From positions 372,001 to 436,000 of the forward strand of contig CP073214.1 in the NCBI GenBank assembly GCA_020342235.1: a stretch of DNA of 64,000 nucleotides, read 5' to 3'. Every line of letters begins with the position of its first letter. Position 1 is the first letter of the stretch. This stretch comes from Saccharomycopsis phalli. Taxonomy: Eukaryota > Ascomycota > Saccharomycetes > Ascoideales > Saccharomycopsidaceae. Shown here piece after piece: positions 19,540-29,326 of this stretch. The position numbers and the translations under genes are program-made. The notes below the pieces were generated by a model, which saw only the letters and a program-made list of their open reading frames with translations, was not told the DNA's origin and searched no databases.

Positions 19540-22032
19540 ATGCAAGAAGCCAAAATCTCCGATAGAGCCATCGACAAGCTAGCTTCCATGCTCCAGACGG
19601 AGGAGGATCTAGAGAAGATTCCTCAAATAAGACAGCAGATTTTCCAAGAAAAGTCCACTGTAGATACCCTGTTGAAAGATACTTTTAGAAGTCAAATTGC
19701 ACTTACCATGAATGGCTTGAAAACCTTGCAATTGTCACAGAATCAGATAAATGGGATTAAGTCAAATTTTTCCAAGATTAGCAAGGCTTCTGCCGACAGC
19801 AAGGGATCTATTCAGAGTTACGAGGTTATTAACGATGGAAGTAAGATACATGATATCTTCCAGAAGGTCGACAGTATATATAACCGAATCTTAGAATTCA
19901 ATCTGGAACTTAGCTATGTGAATCTGCTAATACAGCAGGATTTAGGTGTTGAAGTGGATGATGATGAGGATGAAATAAATAAGAAAATAGTCATTGATCT
20001 TGATATGAAATTACCAAATTTACTCCGCATTCATTACAGCTTGAACAGATTAAGGGATTTTAAGGATCAATTAGATGAATACTCTGATGACTTGTCCAAT
20101 GACTACAAAAGCATTATTACCAAGTTGGTCTACCCTCTAAAGTTTGGAGTATTGAAATTCGATAGAATCATTGAGGAGATCACCGGAATGATGATTGAAA
20201 GTTGCAAAGAAAATAATTTAGAATTGGTATGCTTATTGATACAAATATTGGACGTTGAAGAAAGAGAAGACTTGAAAATAAATAGTATATTGACTATTGT
20301 TGATCATAGAGTCTTGGGCTTGATAAAGAAGAATATGGAAGACCAAGGTATGAAATTCACAATTGCATCAAAAATTGATGATAACGAAGACCATACCAAG
20401 GATTCCAAGCCTAAATTGACCTTCCAGCAGCAGCAGATTTATAATAAGAACTTTTCGTCCATTAAGAACCAATTAATGCAGAACAACTCTATCACGAGAT
20501 TAAAGCCTAGACACTACATGACATTGTTTTATCAAAACCTTGAAAAATCGGTTGAGGAGACATTCAGAAATTGCGAGGAACATTTTGAGGAGCAAGCCAA
20601 AACTGATCCACAACTCTATTTTGAGATCTTAGATAATCTTGACTGGGTATTTGATGATCTTACTATGGTTAAAGAAGTGATTGACATCAACTTAATTCCT
20701 GCGAGATGGGGATTTTTTCGGAAGATTTTTGATATTTACATGAATAATTGTTCGAAATTGTTGGTGAGGATTATCAATATGGAACCCGAAACGTTGATTA
20801 TTTTGAACATTTTAAATTTTGATAAGCAGTGTACGAAGTTCCTAAAGGAAGGATTAGGTTTTAAGAAGAGTGAGATACGATCCGTCATTGGCGAGGAGGA
20901 AAAAGAGAGACTCCTACAGGATTACATGAACTTGATAATCAGTAAGATGAAAGACTGGATGGGTAACTTGAAGAAGACGGAAGAAGAGGAGTTCCTTACC
21001 AGACAGTCTGCACCTGAAATTGACGAAGAAGGGTTCTTAGGATTAGAAGGAACTAATGTGGTATTTAGAATGTTTATCCAGCAGTCAGATGTTGCTGCCG
21101 GATCTGGCCAAGGAAGAGTATTGGCGGGTGTCATTGGGGAATTTTGTAACATATTAACTGGAAGACAGAGAGACTGGAGTGAAATATTAAAATCAGAGGT
21201 GGAAAAATTGATTGAAGTTAATAATGGAAAATCTGATGAGGAATTTCCTGGTGGTTTGATGGAGTATATTGTTGCTTTAGCAAATGATCAAATCCGTGGA
21301 GCTGATTTCATAGAGTCTATGAAGAGCAAATATGTCAAAATGGTATCTAAAAAATACACTTCCACATTGGAAGAAAATTTAGATTTCTCCATTGACGGGT
21401 TCATTAATTTGTCTAAAGAGTGTCTAGAGACTCTCGTGGTGATAATATTTGATGATTTGGTCACCCCATATAATGAAATGCTCACTAAGAACTGGTACAA
21501 TGATGGAGGAAACCAAGCAAAGCAAATAACTGATACTATAATGGAATATATCGGGGACTTTCAATCTATTTTAAATCCACTATTATTTGATATCATGATT
21601 GAAAATTTGGTGGACGAAATCCTTATACGGTACATTCAGGCATTGGGTAACAAGCACATTCATTCTAATTTCAGCAGCAAAAGCAAAAAATTAAAAATCA
21701 TTGAGAAGATAAAGCTTGATGTCTCGATATTCTTTCCAGCGTTCGATCATTATTATGAAGGGCTAGAATCAAAGTTTCGAATTGTGGAGTATTTAATTGA
21801 CTTCATTTATTTAGATAGCGAGGAGGAGATCATTGAAAAATTTAAAGAGTTGGTGATAGATTTTAATGACGTCCCAATGGAATTCTTGGCACATATCCTT
21901 AAAGTAAAGAAAATGAGTTCTAAGGATGTTGACTATATTTTGGAGGAATGCAACAATGCTAAGAACGAATATCTATCACAGATAGGCGATCCTATTCCGT
22001 CTTTCATGGAGCGGCTTAACTTTGAAAAATAA
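19540..22032 (+). CDS. SEC6: Exocyst complex subunit Sec6
   Basis: 830 residues (805 in S. cerevisiae) and mostly alpha-helical. It shares blocks with yeast Sec6 throughout: YDLEEREDL-like DVEEREDLKI, ILDNLDWVFDDL, NMEPETLIILNIL, KSEIRSVIGEEEKERLLQDYMNLI, FPGGLMEYIVALANDQIRGADF and DDLVTPYNEM. Exocyst tethers secretory vesicles at sites of polarised growth, and Sec6 also contacts SNARE proteins. The ATG at 19540 (MQEAKISDRAIDKLASML) is preferred; upstream codons in frame lack an ATG. Confidence 0.95.
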   Translation: MQEAKISDRAIDKLASMLQTEEDLEKIPQIRQQIFQEKSTVDTLLKDTFRSQIALTMNGLKTLQLSQNQINGIKSNFSKISKASADSKGSIQSYEVINDGSKIHDIFQKVDSIYNRILEFNLELSYVNLLIQQDLGVEVDDDEDEINKKIVIDLDMKLPNLLRIHYSLNRLRDFKDQLDEYSDDLSNDYKSIITKLVYPLKFGVLKFDRIIEEITGMMIESCKENNLELVCLLIQILDVEEREDLKINSILTIVDHRVLGLIKKNMEDQGMKFTIASKIDDNEDHTKDSKPKLTFQQQQIYNKNFSSIKNQLMQNNSITRLKPRHYMTLFYQNLEKSVEETFRNCEEHFEEQAKTDPQLYFEILDNLDWVFDDLTMVKEVIDINLIPARWGFFRKIFDIYMNNCSKLLVRIINMEPETLIILNILNFDKQCTKFLKEGLGFKKSEIRSVIGEEEKERLLQDYMNLIISKMKDWMGNLKKTEEEEFLTRQSAPEIDEEGFLGLEGTNVVFRMFIQQSDVAAGSGQGRVLAGVIGEFCNILTGRQRDWSEILKSEVEKLIEVNNGKSDEEFPGGLMEYIVALANDQIRGADFIESMKSKYVKMVSKKYTSTLEENLDFSIDGFINLSKECLETLVVIIFDDLVTPYNEMLTKNWYNDGGNQAKQITDTIMEYIGDFQSILNPLLFDIMIENLVDEILIRYIQALGNKHIHSNFSSKSKKLKIIEKIKLDVSIFFPAFDHYYEGLESKFRIVEYLIDFIYLDSEEEIIEKFKELVIDFNDVPMEFLAHILKVKKMSSKDVDYILEECNNAKNEYLSQIGDPIPSFMERLNFEK

Positions 22033-22135
22033 TGGACTGATTATAGTGTTTGTATTTACACTTACTCAACGTCAGAACAGAATCATATAATGAGAAAAAA
22101 TGAATTGTAGAACCAAAAAGAAAATTTAAAAACGA

Positions 22136-23872
22136 TTAAAAGCCCTCGATTACCCCCTTAATCTCGTGTGCCTCTTTAGAAGCATCAAAATCATCAACAT
22201 CCTCATATGTTTCGTGCCATTTTGATTCTTTATAAGATTCAGGTGTTGGCAAACCCGGTGGTGGGGATATAAAACATATGGCGTAGTATACCAAGAAAGA
22301 TGTAAAAAACCCAACAAAAAACGACAAGTCATACACGCGAGTGGCACCAATAGGAACTGTTCTTCCTGTTGCCCCCGCAAACCCAGTTACATTTGGAATA
22401 ATTCCAAGAATGTAGGAAGCATATGCTCTCCAGTTAAGACCCATAGTATTATATCTGTAAGCGCTAGTTCTCTTACCAGAATATAAGTCTTTCAAAATCA
22501 AATGTCCTTTTCTCACAGCGAAATAATCTGAAGCAACAGTACCTGCAATAGCACTTAAGAAGACGGAATAGGCACTCAAATAAGTCGTAAACTTATTACT
22601 AGATGCAAAGAATTGCCATGGGCAAATGCAAAGGGAAATAATTGCACAGATATATCCACCACGGCGAATGTCAATGTAGGCTGGTAACAAAGCAGTCAAA
22701 TCGGTACCAGCACTAAGAGAGTTTGCAGATATATTGGTTCCTAATTGAGCCAAAGCAAAGGCAAACGATATCAAAAATACGCCACCTCTGTCACCTCTAG
22801 AGTAACCATTTAACATGTTACCTAACACATCTAATGGGGACCAGAATGTTTGGCCATATATGATTGTAGAAGCGGACGACACCAAAATACCAATCAAAGA
22901 AGTAAGAGAGAAACAAATTGGAATGGCGAGTAACTGAGACCACACAGCAGAACGTTTTGTCTTTGCAAATCTAGAGAAATCCGGAGCGTTAACAATTAAA
23001 GTAGCGAAGTTGGCTAATGCGTTCATTAAGGAGTTAACAAAAGCCCAAGCTCTGGCAGATCCATGAATGGTTGCTTTTTGCTTAACAACTGGACCAATTC
23101 CGCCCGCCTTTTTAAGAGTCCAAATAAGGAATGCTATTCCAGCAATAGGAACTATGTAGGCCTTCACAGTGAATAAGTGTCTAATCTTATGAGGTGGAAA
23201 CCAGATGGCAGGCAAAGAAAACAACCAGAACAAGAAGAAACTGAGGAATTCGAAACTAGTAATCCCCATCTCAACATGATTTGGAATCTTGGTGTTTAAA
23301 TCATTACCAAAAATCGATCTTAACATTAGTTGAACACATTGGCCACCAATCCACCCCTGAACAGAGTACCAAATAATAGCCATGACCACACGATTAAGAA
23401 CAGGCCACAACGAACCAAAGATACCGAAGGAGGCTCGGCAGGACACGGGAAAAGAGATATGGTAATAAGTACCAACTCTAGCAGCAAGAGTGACGAACAC
23501 ACCAGTACATGCGTATCCAATCCACACTGTGATAAATACTTCCCACCAAGTTAATCCAGCTTGAACACCAGTAGCAGCGATCTGCCAGGTGTTGACATTA
23601 AAGGAATCAGCGATCCAGAAGAACACAAAGTTGAACCAAGCCCATGTTCTTCTTTCAGATTCCACAGGCTTCAAGTCGCGGTTGAATAAGAAGAGCTGCA
23701 TATTGGATAAGCCTCTGTCTTCTGGAAGCAAGAGAAAATTCTGGATTTTACCAAAGAATCCCATTTCCTCGTTATTGACATCATAAATATGCTTATCATT
23801 CAAATCACTAGAGTCCCTCTCTATCTCTGTTGAATTCGAGGAGTACTTCCCCTTTTCGTTCAGTTCGCTCAT
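22136..23872 (-). CDS. FUR4: NCS1-family nucleobase permease, Fur4 type
   Basis: 578 residues with about 12 membrane helices. NRDLKPVESERRTWAWFNF and WIADSFNVNTWQIAATG mark the uracil/uridine/allantoin branch (Fur4, Fui1, Dal4) of the NCS1 symporters. NAPDFSRFAKTK and GTNISANSLSAGTDLTAL are further family blocks. It should import uracil or a related compound with protons at the plasma membrane. The cytosolic N-terminus is Ser/Lys-rich, as in permeases controlled by ubiquitination. Which of the three substrates is used cannot be told. An FCY2-type NCS1 permease lies next upstream in the same orientation. Confidence 0.88.
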   Translation of the reverse strand: MSELNEKGKYSSNSTEIERDSSDLNDKHIYDVNNEEMGFFGKIQNFLLLPEDRGLSNMQLFLFNRDLKPVESERRTWAWFNFVFFWIADSFNVNTWQIAATGVQAGLTWWEVFITVWIGYACTGVFVTLAARVGTYYHISFPVSCRASFGIFGSLWPVLNRVVMAIIWYSVQGWIGGQCVQLMLRSIFGNDLNTKIPNHVEMGITSFEFLSFFLFWLFSLPAIWFPPHKIRHLFTVKAYIVPIAGIAFLIWTLKKAGGIGPVVKQKATIHGSARAWAFVNSLMNALANFATLIVNAPDFSRFAKTKRSAVWSQLLAIPICFSLTSLIGILVSSASTIIYGQTFWSPLDVLGNMLNGYSRGDRGGVFLISFAFALAQLGTNISANSLSAGTDLTALLPAYIDIRRGGYICAIISLCICPWQFFASSNKFTTYLSAYSVFLSAIAGTVASDYFAVRKGHLILKDLYSGKRTSAYRYNTMGLNWRAYASYILGIIPNVTGFAGATGRTVPIGATRVYDLSFFVGFFTSFLVYYAICFISPPPGLPTPESYKESKWHETYEDVDDFDASKEAHEIKGVIEGF

Positions 23873-24382
23873 TGTGTAAATTGCAAGCTGCTCAAAACTA
23901 GTGTCTTGTAATAAAAAGTCAATTCAGTGAAGTGACTTGACTGATATTGGAATGATATATCACTTTTTATATATAGAGGCCTTATCTTTGAGATACATTG
24001 GCACTAATATAGAGAGTGTGCTTGGTTGCTTTATCAGTTGATACGCACCCAAATGTCAATTGACCTCTGTGCATTATCGATGCATGCTCATGTTAGCAAA
24101 TGTTGCAAACAAAAAGGTCTCTACTATGTTGCTTTCCTTATATCGCATAATCAGTTGCAATTCTAATTGCCTAGAATCTTATCCGCAGATTCCTTTTCAG
24201 GAAAATTTCGCCGTGAATATACCGTTCGTTGCCTACAAGCATGTCTATTCTAGATCTCTACGGTAACAGGCCATACTCGCTAAGTAGGAAAGATAAATTA
24301 ATTCAGTACTACTAAGCCACTTTGAATTTCTTACGAATCATGTAGACTGATACTTAAACATATATGATAAGAAGAAACCTAA
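23873..24382. promoter_or_regulatory. FUR4 upstream region
   Basis: 510 nt between the FUR4 start and the end of the FCY2-type gene. It contains TATATATAG near 23973 and a CTTATCT (GATAAG on the other strand) near 23985, compatible with nitrogen-responsive GATA control. No gene is seen. Confidence 0.4.
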
Positions 24383-25918
24383 TTACTGGCCGCGGCCAAA
24401 ACGGGGATCAATATACTTCTTCTCCAAAGGACGTAACACAAGATAAACCAAAAACGAGGAACTGATACATAGCTCCCAACCTATATCACCCCCTTCGCCA
24501 ATATGCCGAGATGCAAGTCCGTTAAACCAAGTTTGGTCCATGCCGACCACCGCAAGTACCCAGCCGATACACATGGCGACAAACCCCGCAATCCCCGTAG
24601 GAATATAAACAAAGTTTTTTGAATTTTCATCAAACGTTAGATCATAATTATAAAATTTGTTTTTCTTGAACACCAAGTGCTCACAAAGAGAAATTCCTAG
24701 GTATATGGAGACATTATAGCCAATGATGGACAAAAAGTTTGACAATGCCTCAGAGAAGTCATAGAATGCTGGAATCGAAATGGCCAAAGATATCAAGTTA
24801 CCTAAAACGCACCATGCAATCCGTGGGACAAGAGCAAGCTTAGACCAAACTGCTTGAACTGATAATGAGAGAGAATAAGACCCAGGCAAGTTATTAGCAA
24901 TAGTAGACAAGCCTAAAAGTACACAACAGAAACTACCAAACTTGTGCAAGGCATTTGGAACCAAAATTCCATATGTAAGTCCGCCAATACCCCCGCTGGT
25001 CCACCGGTCCGCTAAGTCGCTGTTGGTTTGTGTTGTTGATCCCACAGCCGCACCTAATATTAACATCCAAATTGATGGGAGGGCCAATCCGGCAGTCATG
25101 GCAACAAAGACTCGCCATCCCGGAGTGTTGGAAGGATTATAAACAGTATAGTCTGCTGCAGAAGGTGTCCAACCAGCAACAAAGCCAAACACGACAGAAA
25201 TGAAAGTCAAAATGTTCCCAATTTCCACCTCTGATGTCTCAAACTTTCCGACAGTAAAATCACCTTCAACTTTTAATCTGGCGATAATTACCAAACAGAT
25301 GGCAAAGTTTGGAATCCAAGAGTATCGCTCGTAGGTGTGTATCACCTTGTAGCCGAAAAACGCCATCACTAATGTTGCAAGGACGATAATCACACACCCA
25401 ACTGCTGGAGGTAATGGCCCAACTGCAACAAAAAGACCCACTGCACCAATAGAATTGACGGCGTTCCAGCCAATACAAGATATCACATTGAACAAGGCAA
25501 AGAATCTAGCGCAGAAATTTCCCACTAAGAAACGAGACAAGATTTGCTGTCTGAGGCCGAACTTCATACCAAAGACTGCGTACAATCCCACAGGCAACGA
25601 CCCGATGATTGAAAACAATATAATCACTATAGTGGAGGTCCAAAAGTCCAATCCAAAAGTGGCAGTTCCAAGTGCGCCAGTGCCTAGTGCCGCAATTGAC
25701 ATATTTGGAGACATGAAGATAGTAAAAGGAGATAGCCAGGAGTCATCATGTCTTTGATCTTCTGGAACTCTTTCAATCCCTCTTGTTTCGGCCTTTAAGC
25801 CCTCTCCAATTTCATTGATAAACCGAAGCCTCTTAGATACTTTAACGTCATCAAAGTTTGTTTCTTCGCTTGGCAATTCTTGGGACTCTAAATCTACAGG
25901 TGTCTTCTCAATAGACAT
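24383..25918 (-). CDS. FCY2: NCS1-family purine-cytosine permease, Fcy2 type
   Basis: 511 residues with about 12 membrane helices. Typical Fcy2 sequences are ETRGIERVPEDQRHDDSWLSPFTIFMSPN in pieces at residues 43-70, GFVAGWTPSAADYTVY in helix 6, and YEVLSxFLS-like EALSNFLSIIGYN. Fcy2 proteins import cytosine, adenine, guanine and hypoxanthine with protons, and are the entry route for 5-fluorocytosine. CUG-clade yeasts often carry several paralogues, so orthology to one S. cerevisiae gene is not implied. The upstream region is unusually long (944 nt). Confidence 0.92.
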   Translation of the reverse strand: MSIEKTPVDLESQELPSEETNFDDVKVSKRLRFINEIGEGLKAETRGIERVPEDQRHDDSWLSPFTIFMSPNMSIAALGTGALGTATFGLDFWTSTIVIILFSIIGSLPVGLYAVFGMKFGLRQQILSRFLVGNFCARFFALFNVISCIGWNAVNSIGAVGLFVAVGPLPPAVGCVIIVLATLVMAFFGYKVIHTYERYSWIPNFAICLVIIARLKVEGDFTVGKFETSEVEIGNILTFISVVFGFVAGWTPSAADYTVYNPSNTPGWRVFVAMTAGLALPSIWMLILGAAVGSTTQTNSDLADRWTSGGIGGLTYGILVPNALHKFGSFCCVLLGLSTIANNLPGSYSLSLSVQAVWSKLALVPRIAWCVLGNLISLAISIPAFYDFSEALSNFLSIIGYNVSIYLGISLCEHLVFKKNKFYNYDLTFDENSKNFVYIPTGIAGFVAMCIGWVLAVVGMDQTWFNGLASRHIGEGGDIGWELCISSSFLVYLVLRPLEKKYIDPRFGRGQ

Positions 25919-26862
25919 CTTCGGATTATTTCAGATGCACTAGAAATTGTTTGGCATTTATGCAAATAGTTTGATAATTTTTACTACCCGAATCCTATCA
26001 TGCACTGTTAGATACTGTGCATAGTGATTCAATAGTAACGTTTATAAACCCAAACCTTCAGGTGTCAGGATATTACTGATGTTATGCTTTCCCCTTAAAT
26101 TCGATTAGGAAAACCGCGGGCCATCTACTATATTGCTGTGACTATGACTTGATGTGTCTGAAATATTTTATTTGCCGGCCAAGTCCAGCCAAGACTGTCA
26201 AAATTTTTTCTATTTTGCCTGCACCTAATTGCTTATCTGGGGGTTCATGCAGGAGGAAAAAAGAATAGTCTCGAGTTTCTCCTCTTCTGATCACTCTCTA
26301 CCTTATCAATCAGGTTTATGCCGCGGTCCCCGAAAAGAGTACACAGATAAACAATGAGCAGTAACAAAGATAAGAATGGCACTTCAACAGTAGACCAAAA
26401 TTGAATGTGAATACAATTCGAGGCCATTCGGTTATCCCAGCCGTGGCGCTGGAATATCCTCGAGCATCACCTGCGTGAAAAAAATGTCGTGTGAATACAA
26501 ATTTTTCACTTACTATTTTGGTCGCTAGTAGTGTTTTATCCGCTTTTTCTGTTTTTGCCGAGGTTGTTGTACTGTCACGTGCATTTAAAGTTTGAACATC
26601 CTATTTTTTTCTAGGCATTTCTCATATTGGTAATGTTTATGTAGCCACTCATTACAGATAATTATGATTAATATAGCACATCACTAATAAGTACGAAAGT
26701 ACATACTCTATCTTGTTTTTGGATAGTCATGAACCTACTCAAAAACGTGTTTTGAGTATTGGCGCCAAGAATTATCCAACGCGAAGCAAAACAAGAGACG
26801 GTCTAATACTACTGAATTTCCCATATAGTTTATTTACACGCATATATATATTGATGATCTAT
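25919..26862. promoter_or_regulatory. FCY2-type permease upstream region
   Basis: 944 nt with no gene that I can support. It holds several GATA-type motifs (for example GATAA at 26346 and CTTATCT near 26232) and a CACGTG at 26576-26581, 657 nt from the permease start. TATA-like AT-rich tracts occur near both ends. Confidence 0.4.
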
Positions 26863-28869
26863 TTATGTCACACCAGGCTGGGCTGACGTCCATTTCCCGG
26901 ATGGCCACAAGAGTATTGCCGCGTTGGTATAGTCTGCAATGGCCCTATCGTGTGTACTAGCTCTAGCTACTCTCAAGTAAAGCTTGAGGTCTTCCCCAGA
27001 CTTCACATGCTTTAATGATTCTGACACTTCCCATCCAAACTGCTTATTTTCTTTAATAAGTTGGTCAAAGATAATGGACGAATTAGAGCCCCGGTATCGC
27101 TCAATGTCATTAACAAGCAAAGAGAAGCCATCGAGTTTATCTGGCTCTACAATTTCAGGAACAATATCCTCTAAAGCTTTGGGTGCTGATTCGATCAAGG
27201 TCCAGGAAATATTGTGTGTAGCTGGGTCATACATGTTGAATATCGGTGGCCTAGACTCAAATCGATTAAAGGGGTCGTCCCTTCTAAGAGAGCCGTCGGT
27301 TTCAACAATAGACGCAAAATCCCATCTTGCCACACCGTTGATTATTAAACCTAGTAAAAGGCCCTGGAAAAATATTGCTGGTGCACCTCTGGTAGTAGTA
27401 CCAGGAATGAGGATCAACCCGAAGATGTAATGATGTAATCTCAAAGATAGTCCTGGAATGCAACTCAAAAGTAATAACCCCGACCCTACTATGCCATAAA
27501 AGCACAAGTACTTTGAAAACTTTCCGGCCTTCCAAATCGCAACAGCTTGTAATATAATTGCCACTAGAGCAATTAGGCATAATATCCCGATTGTAATACC
27601 TGCCCTCAAACTTTCCGTCAAGTCCTTCACAAGAAATCTGTCAATTGCTAAATACTTATCAAAAGTAATATTATTCATTATGCCCATCCAGAACATTGGG
27701 TACCAAATAAAAGCCTTGCCTATAGGAGAGGCACCGTTCCCCATCGTCTTACTCGAAGCAAAGTTCCAAATGACATAAAGCACAAATGATAACGGTAGAA
27801 ACCGTCTGAATCCCACGCTAATCAAAAAGGCAGTCGCCTCAGGAGACATGCTATTGATAGCAATGGGTGGGTCTAAAGCTAATAGCACAGTCCAGAACCC
27901 CACAGTCGTCATTATAATAAAACTCTTTATGCTTGAGCAATAATAAATAACTGGTAATCCAAAGATTATATTCAAGGCTGTGACAAGTAATCGGTAATCA
28001 TAGCAATTTTTTTTACTAGATATAGAGCCAAGATCCTTAAATACGAAGGAGTAAGGAAATATCCCATCGAACGGAATGCTTTTGCCCAATTTCACCCCTT
28101 CCTTTGCCTCATAGTTTAAAATGGACATGTCATTGCTAGAAGCAAACGATATTCGCGCACACCCTCCATACTTTGCAGATATTAGACCTGAATGAAGAGC
28201 TGCTGCACATGGAAAAGAATCTGCCCTGTACGGCAAGGAAATTTGATTTTCCACCGATGGCACATCGTTTGCGCCTAGTAACCCGCCGCCAACAAAATAA
28301 CCTCTGTATTTATAAGCAACATCACCCGTTGTAATATATGAATATATTTTACTTTCGCTATCACATAATGCAGGGCATTTAATAATGACATCATTTGTAG
28401 AGACATTATATGAGACACCCGGCTCCTTGAATCCCAGTAGGCATAGGTCCGCATTTAAACCACATTTGGAGTTTTTGCCATACCACAAATTGTAGCTCTC
28501 ACGGCACGTTAAATGCATTATTTTTGTGTCATCTTCGACTTTGGGAACACCATATAATGTTTTTTCCACCAATGGTTTCACGGCCACGAGCCATATGAGT
28601 AGGTATAGTAGAAATATTCCGATCCGGATCGTTCGGGATCCTCGCCATCTTATTGAATTGGGAAACTCGTCCAATGTTCTTAACACTGAGAAAGAATAAC
28701 ATCTATAAGGCTTATCTTCAGGGTGCTGTGGTCCTGATCTCAATAAATTAATTATGTTGAGGGCCCTCTTTAGCCAACCTGTGCCATCATTGCTTGAACT
28801 GGTTCCTGCTTCAATATCTTGACACAAAAGTGCCTGTCCCTGTTCCAGGGAACTATGATTGCTTGACAT
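26863..28869 (-). CDS. LCCL-domain multispan membrane protein
   Basis: 668 residues. A cytosolic N-terminus and one membrane span (about residues 85-105) lead into a lumenal region of ~200 residues. That region carries an LCCL domain: YRADSFPCAAALHSGLISAK followed by GGCARISF (about 220-250). Roughly eight more membrane helices follow, then a cytosolic tail of ~150 residues. Fungal LCCL membrane proteins of this layout are widespread but poorly characterised; the domain in animals is linked to ligand or lipid binding. The ATG at 28869 (MSSNHSSLEQ) is used because the frame upstream has no ATG. I cannot assign a function. Confidence 0.75.
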   Translation of the reverse strand: MSSNHSSLEQGQALLCQDIEAGTSSSNDGTGWLKRALNIINLLRSGPQHPEDKPYRCYSFSVLRTLDEFPNSIRWRGSRTIRIGIFLLYLLIWLVAVKPLVEKTLYGVPKVEDDTKIMHLTCRESYNLWYGKNSKCGLNADLCLLGFKEPGVSYNVSTNDVIIKCPALCDSESKIYSYITTGDVAYKYRGYFVGGGLLGANDVPSVENQISLPYRADSFPCAAALHSGLISAKYGGCARISFASSNDMSILNYEAKEGVKLGKSIPFDGIFPYSFVFKDLGSISSKKNCYDYRLLVTALNIIFGLPVIYYCSSIKSFIIMTTVGFWTVLLALDPPIAINSMSPEATAFLISVGFRRFLPLSFVLYVIWNFASSKTMGNGASPIGKAFIWYPMFWMGIMNNITFDKYLAIDRFLVKDLTESLRAGITIGILCLIALVAIILQAVAIWKAGKFSKYLCFYGIVGSGLLLLSCIPGLSLRLHHYIFGLILIPGTTTRGAPAIFFQGLLLGLIINGVARWDFASIVETDGSLRRDDPFNRFESRPPIFNMYDPATHNISWTLIESAPKALEDIVPEIVEPDKLDGFSLLVNDIERYRGSNSSIIFDQLIKENKQFGWEVSESLKHVKSGEDLKLYLRVARASTHDRAIADYTNAAILLWPSGKWTSAQPGVT

Positions 28870-29326
28870 TATATATCTAGAAAGCACAAGTTATAATGAA
28901 TTGCTTTTGAAGTAATATTACATTGACTTCCAGCTGACCCTGTCAACAATCCTCAACGGTCGTATATAATCCGCAGGTTAATAGGTCGGTTTTGTATAAG
29001 CATGCATTCGAATTTCCGCAGTTGCTGAGACTTGCATAGTTATGAGACTATTTTTAATTTTAGGCGGTGTCCTCCCCGAAGAAGTGTTACCCTGACACAT
29101 CCCTGGGAAAATAGACGGTTCTAGGCCTGCACTTATGACGTAGGCCATCCACCAAAACACGAACTCACAATGCAGTCTATCGCTTCTAACCATAGCTAAA
29201 ATTTTGTTTACACCTTTACAGTTCCTACTTTACTATTGATTCCTCTTTCCACTGTTTTACGATTTACTTCGTTGCCACGTTTATTGAGCTCTAGTCTAGC
29301 GACAGTGAATTATTTACTTGTTCACT
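28870..29326. other. Divergent intergenic region between LCCL gene and PTP3
   Basis: 457 nt. A 71-codon minus frame at 28978-29193 has no recognisable features and I do not call it. Nothing else is seen. Confidence 0.5.

Noticed and set aside
26000-26862. Possible solo LTR or tRNA in the long gap before the FCY2-type gene
   Set aside because: I found no TG...CA-bounded terminal repeat with target duplication and no A/B-box pair.
28978-29193. 71-codon minus-strand frame between the LCCL gene and PTP3
   Set aside because: No domain, signal peptide or family resemblance; length is expected by chance.
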